From the NCBI GenBank assembly GCA_905182285.1, contig CAJJAY010000018.1, positions 1 to 64,000 of the forward strand: 64,000 nt of DNA. The letters are read 5' to 3'. This stretch comes from an uncultured Amylibacter sp. (GTDB taxonomy: Bacteria; Pseudomonadota; Alphaproteobacteria; Rhodobacterales; Rhodobacteraceae). The notes beneath the pieces were generated by a model. That model was not told where the DNA came from, ran no database searches, and worked only from the letters and a program-made list of their open reading frames with translations. The position numbers and the translations under genes are program-made. This document shows, piece after piece, positions 48,442-57,551 of this stretch. Numbering within the stretch: position 1 is the stretch's first letter; every line of letters begins with the position of its first letter.

Positions 48442-49722
48442 TTAATTATTTTCATTATTGGATTGATCTTCTTCCTCTAAGGCTAATTCAATAGCATACT
48501 CTTGAGCAAATTCCATAGCGATTGGTGTAGAGGCCGGCGTCACTGGTGCATAAGTGCTTGTCTCTTCTACTGACATACTTGATGTTTGCGTCATCCGGTA
48601 TAACGCATATCCAGCCATAATCGTCATAACCACTCCAACAAACAAGAAATAACTTTCTGCTCCATAAACATTTAACAACCAACCAACGATACTAGGGCCA
48701 AATATAGCACCAACTCCTGTTAGAAATATCAAACCTCCCGATGCAGAAGCCATATCATCATGATCAAGGTAGTCATTAGCATATGCAATATAAAGTGAAT
48801 AAAGAGGGTTAGACACTCCTCCAATTACAAAAGCAACAATTAATAACCATAAGAAATTATCAGATAAGTTAGCAGAAAAGCTAAAGATCGCTCCTAGAGT
48901 ACAAACAATAAAAATTAGTACACGACGATCCATTCTATCAGAAATCCATCCAATTGGGTATTGAAGTATCATGCCTCCAAAATATATAGCAGCTACAAAT
49001 AATGAAATGTCTTTTACTGTTAAACCTCTTTCAGTGCCATATACAGACGCCATTCCAAATAAAGCAGCAAAAATTGCTCCAAGAAAGAACTGGCCAACAA
49101 CACTAAGTGGGGAAATATTCCAAAGTTGTGAAAGAGACATTCTTTTAGAAGTTTGGAATTGTGGAGCCGGACTTACAGAAAGTAATATTGGCGCAAATGA
49201 AAGAGACACTACCACAGAAATAATAATAAATAATAAATATCCAGAAGGATCTGCAAAATTTAGCACAGCTTGAGCTAAAACTATGCCCATCATTTGAACA
49301 ATCAAATATGCAGATAATGTTTGCCCACGAGTTTCATTTGATGAAGAGTCATTAAGCCAGCTTTCTGCAACAACATAAATTCCCGAAAAACAGAACCCCA
49401 CGATTACCCTTAAAATAAACCAAAAATAAGGATTGGTCCAAGCAGCATATAAAATCAAACATGCAGATACTAACGAGCCAAGTGCTGCAAATACTCTAAC
49501 ATGTCCTACTCTTCTTATCATATTGGGCGCTAGCTGAGATCCAAAAAGAAAACCTACAAAATAACCAGTCATTACCCATGACATTGTTTGAGGTGACATA
49601 CCCTCAATAGCTCCCCTTATGCCCAGAAGAGTTCCTTGAAGACCATTGCCTAACATTAATAAGAACATGCCAAACAAAAGCGCCCAAGAATTTTTGACAA
49701 CAAATAGCATCAGATTTTCCAT
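48442..49722 (-). CDS. MFS transporter, YcaD-like
   Basis: A 426-residue transporter with about 12 hydrophobic helices. Family segments are LGIRGAIEGMSPQTMSWVMT, VVAESWLNDSSSNETRGQTL (close to the ESWLN motif of YcaD-like MFS proteins), and QYPIGWISDRMDRRVLI. A hydrophilic C-terminal tail of about 45 residues ends in an acidic ALEEEDQSNNENN run. The substrate is unknown. It is on the same strand as lpdA and queA, with 75-120 bp gaps, so operon membership is unclear. Confidence 0.82.
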   Translation of the reverse strand: MENLMLFVVKNSWALLFGMFLLMLGNGLQGTLLGIRGAIEGMSPQTMSWVMTGYFVGFLFGSQLAPNMIRRVGHVRVFAALGSLVSACLILYAAWTNPYFWFILRVIVGFCFSGIYVVAESWLNDSSSNETRGQTLSAYLIVQMMGIVLAQAVLNFADPSGYLLFIIISVVVSLSFAPILLSVSPAPQFQTSKRMSLSQLWNISPLSVVGQFFLGAIFAALFGMASVYGTERGLTVKDISLFVAAIYFGGMILQYPIGWISDRMDRRVLIFIVCTLGAIFSFSANLSDNFLWLLIVAFVIGGVSNPLYSLYIAYANDYLDHDDMASASGGLIFLTGVGAIFGPSIVGWLLNVYGAESYFLFVGVVMTIMAGYALYRMTQTSSMSVEETSTYAPVTPASTPIAMEFAQEYAIELALEEEDQSNNENN

Positions 49723-49797
49723 AATATTTTGTAAAGAATAACAGAATCACATTTAAGTAATTTGTATATTTGCGACGCTTATAAAGTCGTTTATATT

Positions 49798-50844
49798 TTA
49801 TGGAAGCAGTAAAGAAGCATCACCGTAAGAAAAAAACCGATATTGTTTATTTATAGCATGAGAATATACGTTTTTTAATCTTTCAGTACCTATTAATGCA
49901 CTTGCTAACATTAGCAAAGTTGATTTTGGAAGATGAAAATTTGTTATTAAACCATCAGCAATATTAAATTTAAACCCTGGAGTAATAAAAATATCAGTAT
50001 CCCCTGACCACGCTTTAATTGCACCTGATTTAGAAGCTGTTTCTATTAATCTTAATGCAGTGGTACCAACTGGAATAACTCTACCTCCTGCTAATTTTGT
50101 TTTATTAATCTCATTTGCCGCATGTTCATTCACTTCACCCCATTCTGAATGCATTTTATGATCAGATATATTTTCCACCTTAACAGGCAAAAAAGTTCCT
50201 GCGCCTACGTGTAAAGTTACTTTAGTGATTGATATACCAAAATTATTTAAATCATTTAATAAAGCACTGTCAAAATGAAGAGATGCTGTTGGTGCGGCAA
50301 CTGATCCAGAATTTCTAGCAAATACTGTTTGGTAGTCTTCATTATCGAGCTCATCAGGTGATCTTTGCGATGCAATATATGGTGGCAAAGGCATCTCCCC
50401 TAAAGCTTTTAATTTTTTATCAAATGCTTCTTCAATTAGATTAAATTTCAGAACTAATCCATTTGGAGACTTATCTAAAACGGTAGCTTTTAATTCTTCA
50501 TCAAAGTAAACTTCTTCACCAATATTTATTCGTTTTGCAGGTTTTGCCAAAGCTAACCAATGACCATCTTTATTTATTGATAATAGATTAATGCCAACAT
50601 TCGCAATTGTTTTCCCATTATCTGAATAACGAATTCTTTGACCATTTAATTTTGCAGGAATTACTTTGGTGTCATTTAATACAAGCCTATCACCTTTTCT
50701 TAAGTATTTAATTAAGTTTGAGAATTGATCGTCAATGATATTATTATTAGTTGATACTAATAGCTTTGAAGAGCTTCGAGGATGCACAGGTCTCAAAGCT
50801 ATAAATTCATTTGGTAATTCGAAGTCAAAATCTGATAGTTTCAT
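49798..50844 (-). CDS. queA: S-adenosylmethionine:tRNA ribosyltransferase-isomerase
   Basis: Transfers a ribosyl group from SAM to 7-aminomethyl-deazaguanine in tRNA, giving epoxyqueuosine. With the ATG at 50844 the protein has 348 residues, the normal size. It begins MKLSDFDFELPNEFIALRP and shows RLVLNDTKVIPAKL-like text, PPYI, TASLHFD, THVGAGTF-like text (TLHVGAGTFLPV) and FLP/FHLPKSTLLML. A longer frame to 50931 overlaps the upstream gene and adds 29 residues without homology. The large AsmA-like gene ends 37 bp upstream. A tgt gene is not in the window. Confidence 0.94.
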   Translation of the reverse strand: MKLSDFDFELPNEFIALRPVHPRSSSKLLVSTNNNIIDDQFSNLIKYLRKGDRLVLNDTKVIPAKLNGQRIRYSDNGKTIANVGINLLSINKDGHWLALAKPAKRINIGEEVYFDEELKATVLDKSPNGLVLKFNLIEEAFDKKLKALGEMPLPPYIASQRSPDELDNEDYQTVFARNSGSVAAPTASLHFDSALLNDLNNFGISITKVTLHVGAGTFLPVKVENISDHKMHSEWGEVNEHAANEINKTKLAGGRVIPVGTTALRLIETASKSGAIKAWSGDTDIFITPGFKFNIADGLITNFHLPKSTLLMLASALIGTERLKNVYSHAINKQYRFFSYGDASLLLP

Positions 50845-50881
50845 TACTTTTACATAATTGTTTGACTTTATTATGCAATAG

Positions 50882-53800
50882 CTACTTGGATGGAGCAGGA
50901 ATATCTGCCCGGAATATTTTCCTAAACCCACCTGGTGTTAAAATTGATAAGGGTTTTACTTCGACTTTAGGTGAGCTAGTTGGACCTTTCATTGTATAAA
51001 CAAAGCTAAATAATCCTTCACCTTTTTGTTCACCAAAAAGTTTACCAGCTAATCGTTCAAAAACTCCATTTATTGCATAGACTGGAGTAACCACTCCATC
51101 GAAATTTATTGATTTTTTTTGCTTATCATACCAGCCCGTTATACTCATTCCCATAGAAAGTCCTACCAAGCTTACATCACGCAATTGAATGCCATCAGGA
51201 GTTATATTTAGCCATCCTTTTGCTTGGTCAAACTGAATGCCTTCATTTTCTAATTTGTCGACTAAGCCAACCAAACTCAAACTATCCAAAAGTAAGGCCA
51301 ATGGGCTTGAATGCATCATACGGAACTTATTTGTTATAAAACGTCCTGTATAATAGCCATCTTTTTCATTTGGGGTTAAAACAAGATTTATTTTACCACC
51401 TCGAATGTTTTTTAATATACCAGCAGATCTCAATACATGCCCCGCATCATCACCATTTAATGATATAATGGTTCCAAATTCACCTTTTGATAAATTGCCA
51501 TAAATTTCAGCACCACCATTTATTTGAGCTCTAAAACTTCCTAGGTCTTTTTTACTATAATCAATTTCAGATATGAAATTAGTAAACTCTATTCCATCAG
51601 ATATTCTCAAAGAATCTAACGCCACTTTAAGAATACCTACTTCTGTATTATCATTTTTACCAAATACTAGCTGTCTAAAATCAACATTTCCACCTTGTAA
51701 TTCCATTACATGTGCATCTTCAGATTTGCTTAAAGTTATTGATGTTGAAAACCAATCTGCAACTTTGATAATTGGGAAAACTGCTGATTTGAAGCGCCCA
51801 TCATTTTCAAAGTTAATTTTTCCACTTGCACTTAAATCATCAACTAAAATCTTAATCTCATCAACATCAACTGGTGTTGATAAAGTACCCCGAACAATTA
51901 AGCTTCCATCTTTTATGTTTTTATTACTCCAACCAAGAGAATTAACATTTAATTCAGCACCCTTAAGTTTACTATTTATAACAAACTTATTTGGATTTTT
52001 TGGGTTTAAATCTATTTTCAAATCAGCAGCAGCGCTTCCAAGAAACATATTTTGTGGTAGTTTAATGTTAAAAATATCAAAACTATTTTGATCAATATTA
52101 AATTTAGCATTCAAAGTGCTTACTCTTTCAGTATTATTTTTTAGATTTTGATTCCATGAAAAAGAAACTGGTAAATCATCAACTTTACTTTTTCCAAAAA
52201 TAGATAATTTTTTATCTGAAACTCTTAATGAAAGATTTTTTGCTTCAACAATACGATTTTTAATAACATTTTTACTTTTGATGTCAGAAAGAACCCCTTC
52301 AGCTTCAAACTCAACCTGATTTTGTGTAACACCTTTGACAAGTGGCCATTCCATCCAACCTTCCATTTCAACTTGACCCTGAACAACATCAGTTTTAAAT
52401 CCAGCTTTCTTTAAATATTTAAATTTTTCAGAATCCAATAATTCAAAAAATGACTTTAAATTGCCATTTGAGTAAAGTTTCAATTGCCCAATAGATGGTA
52501 CTACTTTTGTATCTGCAATATGAAATATACTTCCAGATATATCAGTAAAAAGTCCAGGTGATGTTTCAAAAATCCCGTTATTTAGATTAAACGTAATTTG
52601 ATTAGTACTTAAACTTCCATCCCCAGAAATATTTATTAAAGGAACTACTGATTTTATTACATTAATATTAGCATCATCAAAATTGAATCTAAAGTCTAGC
52701 TCATTTTTTCCATTAGACCTTAATATATTACCTTTAATATCAGAAAATGTCGCCTTATTAAAATTATCAATAACCCATTTTCTAGCTTTGATTTTGTAAT
52801 TTATTGGCCAAAGATTTTTGATATTATTTTGATTAATTTTATCGATTTTTATATTGAAATTACTATCCCAAAAATTTTCTTTTGCAGCCAAATTACCAAC
52901 AATATGTAAATTAGCTTCATCAATCTTGATGTTACTGCTCATTATATTTAATAAAAAAGGTTCAAAATTTGTGTTAATTTTAGCTGCACCTGAATTTAAA
53001 AAAATAATTTCATTTTCAAAAATATCAGGTCTATTAATTTTTATATCTTTTATATTTAAATCAGTATTTGAGCCAATTATGTTAAAATATTGATCCCTTA
53101 TTAAAATATTCTTAGCAGAACCAATTGCTGAAATTTGCTTTGATTTAAATTCAAAACTAGAGAAATCTATAATATCAGAAGTTAAATCATATTCAAAATA
53201 TGATTTTGCATATGTAAATTTAGAAGAAGAATATCTAGGAGTAGCTCGCAATTGGCCTGGCCCTAATTCAATCATACCATCCATATCTAAAATCTTAGCA
53301 TTTAGATCAAATGAAGTTATTATTGAGGCATTAACATTTGTTTCAATATTACGTAACCAGTCTAGTGCTGGTATTTGATCAGCTAAAGTAATTGGATCAG
53401 CATTTTCTATCTTCAATGAGGTATTAAATACGTCATTATCAATAATATGATTTCCAGAAATTTTAAATACTGATTTATTTTTTTTATCATCAATTAAAAC
53501 AAATGAACTTGATAATGATAAGTCCCGCATATCTTTAAATATATTTAAACTACCATTTTCAAATAAATAACTATTTTTTGATTTATCGTCTTGATAATTG
53601 ATTATGATATTATTTGCAGAAATTTTATCAATAGAGCCTAGTATTGGTAAATTTAAAAAAGAATTTGTTGAAATATCAATTTGCTTAAAAAAATCGTTAT
53701 TATCAGCAACGTTATTTTTTGTCGAAGCAATATTAAATTTACCAGACATATCACGTCTAATAAAAAGTTGTGCGTTATCTATTGATAAATTACCTTTTTT

Positions 53801-54175
53801 TGATCCATATAAAAAATCTAAGTTCACGGATACATGCGGAAACTTGTATGAACTGACACTATTTTTATCATCTATTTGTACATCTAGAAAAACAAACTTT
53901 GGAGAGAACAATTTATCGCCTTTTGATATCCCGCCTTTTCCTAAACTAATTTCAAATTTTACAAATTGTTGCTCAAGATTTCTTTCTACAAAACCTTTTA
54001 AAATTGGAACTTCAATGAAACTAGCGTCTTCGTCAAAAAATATATAAGATAAAAATAATGTCGGTATAACAAAAATTACTAAAATTATACTATAAATAAA
54101 CCACCGAAAAAACTTAGTGATTAATTGAAAAGTAAAAGTACTTTTTTTTTGATTTTTTTGATCAATATCAACCAA
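50882..54175 (-). CDS. Large AsmA-like / DUF3971 envelope protein
   Basis: A 1097-residue protein with one N-terminal membrane helix (about 27-49, WFIYSIILVIFVIPTLFLSY) and a long periplasmic part rich in beta-strand repeats, ending in an AsmA-like C-terminal domain (GGKINLVLTPNEKDG, VDKLENEGIQFDQAKGWLNI, GMSITGWYD). This is the build of the AsmA/YhdP/TamB group, which forms hydrophobic grooves that move phospholipids between membranes. The start is a TTG after a GGGGAA; no in-frame ATG occurs near the N terminus. Its codon use and AT content match the neighbours. Function in detail is unknown. Confidence 0.82.
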   Translation of the reverse strand: MVDIDQKNQKKSTFTFQLITKFFRWFIYSIILVIFVIPTLFLSYIFFDEDASFIEVPILKGFVERNLEQQFVKFEISLGKGGISKGDKLFSPKFVFLDVQIDDKNSVSSYKFPHVSVNLDFLYGSKKGNLSIDNAQLFIRRDMSGKFNIASTKNNVADNNDFFKQIDISTNSFLNLPILGSIDKISANNIIINYQDDKSKNSYLFENGSLNIFKDMRDLSLSSSFVLIDDKKNKSVFKISGNHIIDNDVFNTSLKIENADPITLADQIPALDWLRNIETNVNASIITSFDLNAKILDMDGMIELGPGQLRATPRYSSSKFTYAKSYFEYDLTSDIIDFSSFEFKSKQISAIGSAKNILIRDQYFNIIGSNTDLNIKDIKINRPDIFENEIIFLNSGAAKINTNFEPFLLNIMSSNIKIDEANLHIVGNLAAKENFWDSNFNIKIDKINQNNIKNLWPINYKIKARKWVIDNFNKATFSDIKGNILRSNGKNELDFRFNFDDANINVIKSVVPLINISGDGSLSTNQITFNLNNGIFETSPGLFTDISGSIFHIADTKVVPSIGQLKLYSNGNLKSFFELLDSEKFKYLKKAGFKTDVVQGQVEMEGWMEWPLVKGVTQNQVEFEAEGVLSDIKSKNVIKNRIVEAKNLSLRVSDKKLSIFGKSKVDDLPVSFSWNQNLKNNTERVSTLNAKFNIDQNSFDIFNIKLPQNMFLGSAAADLKIDLNPKNPNKFVINSKLKGAELNVNSLGWSNKNIKDGSLIVRGTLSTPVDVDEIKILVDDLSASGKINFENDGRFKSAVFPIIKVADWFSTSITLSKSEDAHVMELQGGNVDFRQLVFGKNDNTEVGILKVALDSLRISDGIEFTNFISEIDYSKKDLGSFRAQINGGAEIYGNLSKGEFGTIISLNGDDAGHVLRSAGILKNIRGGKINLVLTPNEKDGYYTGRFITNKFRMMHSSPLALLLDSLSLVGLVDKLENEGIQFDQAKGWLNITPDGIQLRDVSLVGLSMGMSITGWYDKQKKSINFDGVVTPVYAINGVFERLAGKLFGEQKGEGLFSFVYTMKGPTSSPKVEVKPLSILTPGGFRKIFRADIPAPSK

Positions 54176-54270
54176 TACATTTCCCCGTAGTGCTATCTTA
54201 TATAAACCTTGAGCTCATATTCTAATAACTATACCTTACTTTTATAGAAGGCTAGCAAATTGGAATACTT

Positions 54271-54738
54271 ATGCCAATTATTGAAAAAAATATACATAAT
54301 TTAAAGTTTCAAAATAACGAAGATGAAATATTATCTTTTTCAAAATTTCTAGGTAAATATTTAATTTTATATTTCTACCCAAGAGACAACACTTCTGGAT
54401 GTACAAAAGAAGCTAAAGATTTTAGCAATCTAAAATTAGAGTTTGATAGCTTAAATACTGTTGTTATTGGAATTTCTTCAGATACATATGAATCACATAA
54501 CAAATTTATTTCTAAACATGATCTTAAAATAGAATTAATTTCTGATATTGATAATAATCTTTGCCAATATTTTGGAGTTTGGGTGGAAAAAAATATGTAT
54601 GGAAAAAAGTTTATGGGAATCGAAAGATCTACATTTCTAATTGATCCATCTGGAATAATCATAAAAGAATGGCGAAAAGTTAAAGTAATAAGCCACGCTG
54701 AAGAATTACTTAATTATCTCAGAAAGATAAAAAAATGA
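54271..54738 (+). CDS. bcp: Bcp/PrxQ-type peroxiredoxin, apparently without the usual resolving Cys
   Basis: A 155-residue thiol peroxidase. The active site FYPRDNTSGCTKEA carries the peroxidatic Cys. In E. coli Bcp the resolving Cys lies five residues later; here that position is Lys (GCTKEAKDF). The only other Cys (NNLCQYFG) is far away, so it may act as a 1-Cys enzyme or resolve with a partner. The late STFLIDPSGIIIKEWRKV is typical of the family. Its stop overlaps the start of the DUF455 gene (ATGA). Confidence 0.9.
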   Translation: MPIIEKNIHNLKFQNNEDEILSFSKFLGKYLILYFYPRDNTSGCTKEAKDFSNLKLEFDSLNTVVIGISSDTYESHNKFISKHDLKIELISDIDNNLCQYFGVWVEKNMYGKKFMGIERSTFLIDPSGIIIKEWRKVKVISHAEELLNYLRKIKK

Positions 54739-55541
54739 TGACATTGAGCCAAATGGCAGTAGACATCTTAACAACATCTGACCCCCACCAAAAAGTATTA
54801 AAATCACACGAATATTCTGAGAAGTGGTTTAATTCTAAAGTCAAAAACGAATTAATTAAAATTGGAAGTGCCATCCCACCAAAGCAACCTTCACGACCAA
54901 TAAAGCCAGTTCTTTTATCACCACGTGATATGCCTAAACGAAAAACAGGCAATGAAAAAGGTCGTATAGCACTTATTCATGCAATTGCGCACATTGAATT
55001 AAATGCCGTTGATTTACATTGGGACATTATAGCACGATTCTCTCACATAAAAATGCCAAATGGCTTTTATGATGACTGGGTTAAAGCCGCTCAAGAAGAA
55101 AGTAAACATTTTAGTTTATTATGTAATCGTTTAGAATCTATGGGTTCATTTTATGGAGAACTACCAGCTCACGCCGGTATGTGGAGTTCAGCTGAGGAAA
55201 CATCTGAAGATTTTTTAGGTAGACTAGCAATAGTACCAATGGTTCTTGAGGCCAGAGGTTTAGATGTAACGCCTGGAATGATTAAACTATTTAAAAATAT
55301 AAATGACATGGAGACTGTTAACACTTTAGAAACAATTTATTCTGAAGAAGTAGGTCATGTAGCATTTGGTTCCAAATGGTTTCATTTCTTATGTGGTAGA
55401 CATGATAAGGACCCAAAAAAAATGTTTCATGAATTAGTAGAAAAATATTTCAAAAGCAATTTAAAGCCACCTTTTAATGATGAAAAAAGAGCTGAAGCGG
55501 GAATACCTCTGGACTTTTATTGGCCAATTGCAGTTGGCTAG
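54735..55541 (+). CDS. DUF455 ferritin-like protein
   Basis: A 268-residue soluble protein with a four-helix diiron pattern: HAIAHIELNAVDLHWD, QEESKHFSLL, VLEARGLDVTPGM and SEEVGHVAFG supply Glu and His pairs. DUF455 is a ferritin-like family of unknown reaction, related at the fold level to the MiaE tRNA hydroxylase group. It overlaps bcp by 4 nt, so an oxidative or iron-related role is plausible but unproven. A 136-bp gap separates it from the M23 gene; this M23/bactofilin neighbourhood recurs in alphaproteobacteria. Confidence 0.85.
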   Translation: MMTLSQMAVDILTTSDPHQKVLKSHEYSEKWFNSKVKNELIKIGSAIPPKQPSRPIKPVLLSPRDMPKRKTGNEKGRIALIHAIAHIELNAVDLHWDIIARFSHIKMPNGFYDDWVKAAQEESKHFSLLCNRLESMGSFYGELPAHAGMWSSAEETSEDFLGRLAIVPMVLEARGLDVTPGMIKLFKNINDMETVNTLETIYSEEVGHVAFGSKWFHFLCGRHDKDPKKMFHELVEKYFKSNLKPPFNDEKRAEAGIPLDFYWPIAVG

Positions 55542-55677
55542 AGTAAAAATTGGCAATTTTCTGCTTATTTCAGACTTTTAAAAAACTAAACCTAATCAAT
55601 TTATGAAAACCATTGAGTAAAAGCATAATAAAACTTAATGAAGTATAAATAGTTATTACAAAACTGGAAAAATTAAA

Positions 55678-57015
55678 ATGGCAATAAACCTTGTTAAGAT
55701 AAACAGTTTATTGAGCAAACATATTCCTGAACAAAGGATTTATTTGCGCTCAGACAAAACCGCTAGGTATGTTCGGTTGTCTCCAGTGATTCAAACAGTT
55801 GCTGGTACTACATTTGCACTATCATTTTGTTGGGTGGTTGTTGCTACCGTTATGCTTGCAGTTCAAGCAATATCTGCGAAAACAGAAAAAGAACAAGCTG
55901 GTGTCTTACAACAAGCTTACGAGAAGCGCCTTGAACAGTTATCCAATGAACGAAATAAAAGGTCGTTAGAAGCGCAAACTTCTCTTGAAAGATTTTATAT
56001 CGCATTAGATCAAGTTTCTTTACAACAATCTGAGCTTCTCGAACTTGAAGAACAGCGTCGAGAGCTTGGTAAAGGATTAAGTATAATGCAGCAAAAGCTG
56101 CAAGATGCTATAAAATCTCGAGATGTTGCAATCGCAAGAGCTAATAATTTACAAAATAAATTTAAAACAGTTTCAAATGAAATTAACTCTGAATTTGGAA
56201 AATCTAATGATAACAAAGATACACTCGTTTTTTTATCTGATGCATTAAAAAAGACTTCTAATGATCGCGATAAGCTTTTTAGCAACACAAAGAAAATGGA
56301 AGAACAAGTGGAAATACTTGAACTAGACTCTGCATTACTTCAAGAACGTGGTAACCAAATATTCAATAGACTTGAAGAAGCAGTAGATATAGCCCTAGCT
56401 CCTCTTTCAAAAATATTGAATCAAAAAGGCATTAATACAAAGTCATTGGTAAATGAAGTAAGAAGAGGCTATTCTGGAGCTGGTGGTCCCATTACTCCGA
56501 TTGAAACTTCATCAGAAAGCGTCTTGCACGATCATATGTCCAAACGAGCATCAAGTTTGTTTCGTGAACTTGATGAGGTCAACTTAATGAAGCTAGCAGT
56601 TTCAAGAGTTCCGTTGGGACATCCAGTTGCTGGGTCTCATAGATATACAAGCGGGTTTGGCTATCGAAAAGATCCCGTAAATGGTAAGCGGCGCATGCAT
56701 AATGGTACTGATTTAGCTGCGCCATTGGGTACGAAAATAGTTGCCTCTGGCGATGGTGTTGTTATATTCGCAGGAAATAACGGTGGTTATGGCCGTTTAA
56801 TCAAAATTCGACATAGTCAAGGTTTCATCAGTTATTACGCTCATCTACATAAAATAAATGTAAAAGTAGGTCAAAAAGTTTTGCGTGGTGATAAAATTGG
56901 GACTATGGGGAACTCGGGTAGAAGCACTGGAGTGCATCTACATTATGAAATAAGACTTGGCGGAAAGCCAATTAACGCAATAAACTACATGAAGGCTACA
57001 AAAAATGTTTTCTAA
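55678..57015 (+). CDS. M23 metallopeptidase with coiled coil (LmdC-like)
   Basis: A 445-residue envelope protein. One membrane helix lies at about residues 38-62, then a long charged coiled coil (about 70-230), then a C-terminal LytM/M23 domain. The zinc and catalytic residues are all present: HNGTD (HxxxD), YYAHLH, and GVHLHYEIRL (HxH). It should therefore be an active peptidoglycan endopeptidase facing the periplasm. Its 3' end overlaps the bactofilin gene by 11 nt. In Hyphomonas and related alphaproteobacteria the M23 enzyme LmdC works with a neighbouring bactofilin to shape the cell wall. Confidence 0.9.
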   Translation: MAINLVKINSLLSKHIPEQRIYLRSDKTARYVRLSPVIQTVAGTTFALSFCWVVVATVMLAVQAISAKTEKEQAGVLQQAYEKRLEQLSNERNKRSLEAQTSLERFYIALDQVSLQQSELLELEEQRRELGKGLSIMQQKLQDAIKSRDVAIARANNLQNKFKTVSNEINSEFGKSNDNKDTLVFLSDALKKTSNDRDKLFSNTKKMEEQVEILELDSALLQERGNQIFNRLEEAVDIALAPLSKILNQKGINTKSLVNEVRRGYSGAGGPITPIETSSESVLHDHMSKRASSLFRELDEVNLMKLAVSRVPLGHPVAGSHRYTSGFGYRKDPVNGKRRMHNGTDLAAPLGTKIVASGDGVVIFAGNNGGYGRLIKIRHSQGFISYYAHLHKINVKVGQKVLRGDKIGTMGNSGRSTGVHLHYEIRLGGKPINAINYMKATKNVF

Positions 57016-57493
57016 AAAACCTGAACCACAAAAAACATCAACTATGGGTAATAGCAATCCATTAAAACCAGCTAGTCCGCCCACATCAACAACACCAATG
57101 AGTGCTAATCCAGCATCATTGAAAGCTAAACCACCTGCATCAACATTGTCTACAGATTTGCATATAAAAGGTAATGTAAAAACTACTGGAGATATTCAAA
57201 TATCAGGCACTGTGGATGGCGATATTCGCGCTCATTTACTAACTGTTGGTGAAGGCTCAACTGTTAAAGGCGAAATTGTCGCTGATGATATAGTTGTTCA
57301 TGGTAGAGTAGTTGGAAGAGTAAGAGGCCTTAAAGTGCGTTTAACTGCGACTGCACGTGTTGAAGGTGATATAATTCATAAAACCATTGCAATCGAAAGT
57401 GGTGCACACTTTGAGGGATCAGTTACAAGGCAAGATGATCCTTTAAACTCTAGTTCATCAAAAATTAAAGCACCAATAAAAACATCTGAATAA
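57005..57493 (+). CDS. Bactofilin
   Basis: A 162-residue cytoskeletal protein. After a Pro/Ser-rich disordered head (about 50 residues), the bactofilin beta-helix follows: LHIKGNVKTTGDIQISGTVD, then GDIRAHLLTVGEGSTVKGEI and VHGRVVGRVRG repeats. The tail is again disordered. Bactofilins polymerise without nucleotides at the membrane and localise wall enzymes. Overlap with the M23 gene (11 nt) suggests coupled expression and direct partnership. Confidence 0.94.
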   Translation: MFSKKPEPQKTSTMGNSNPLKPASPPTSTTPMSANPASLKAKPPASTLSTDLHIKGNVKTTGDIQISGTVDGDIRAHLLTVGEGSTVKGEIVADDIVVHGRVVGRVRGLKVRLTATARVEGDIIHKTIAIESGAHFEGSVTRQDDPLNSSSSKIKAPIKTSE

Positions 57494-57500
57494 TTTAATA

Positions 57501-57535
57501 GGTATTGCTTTTCAAATTTTATAATTAGCAATACC
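57501..57535. terminator. Hairpin between bactofilin and prfB
   Basis: GGTATTGC (57501-57508) pairs with GCAATACC (57528-57535) across a 19-nt AT-rich loop, between two convergent genes. No long T run follows on either strand, so it is a weak or bidirectional terminator. Confidence 0.45.
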
Positions 57536-57551
57536 GATAAAATTTATATTA

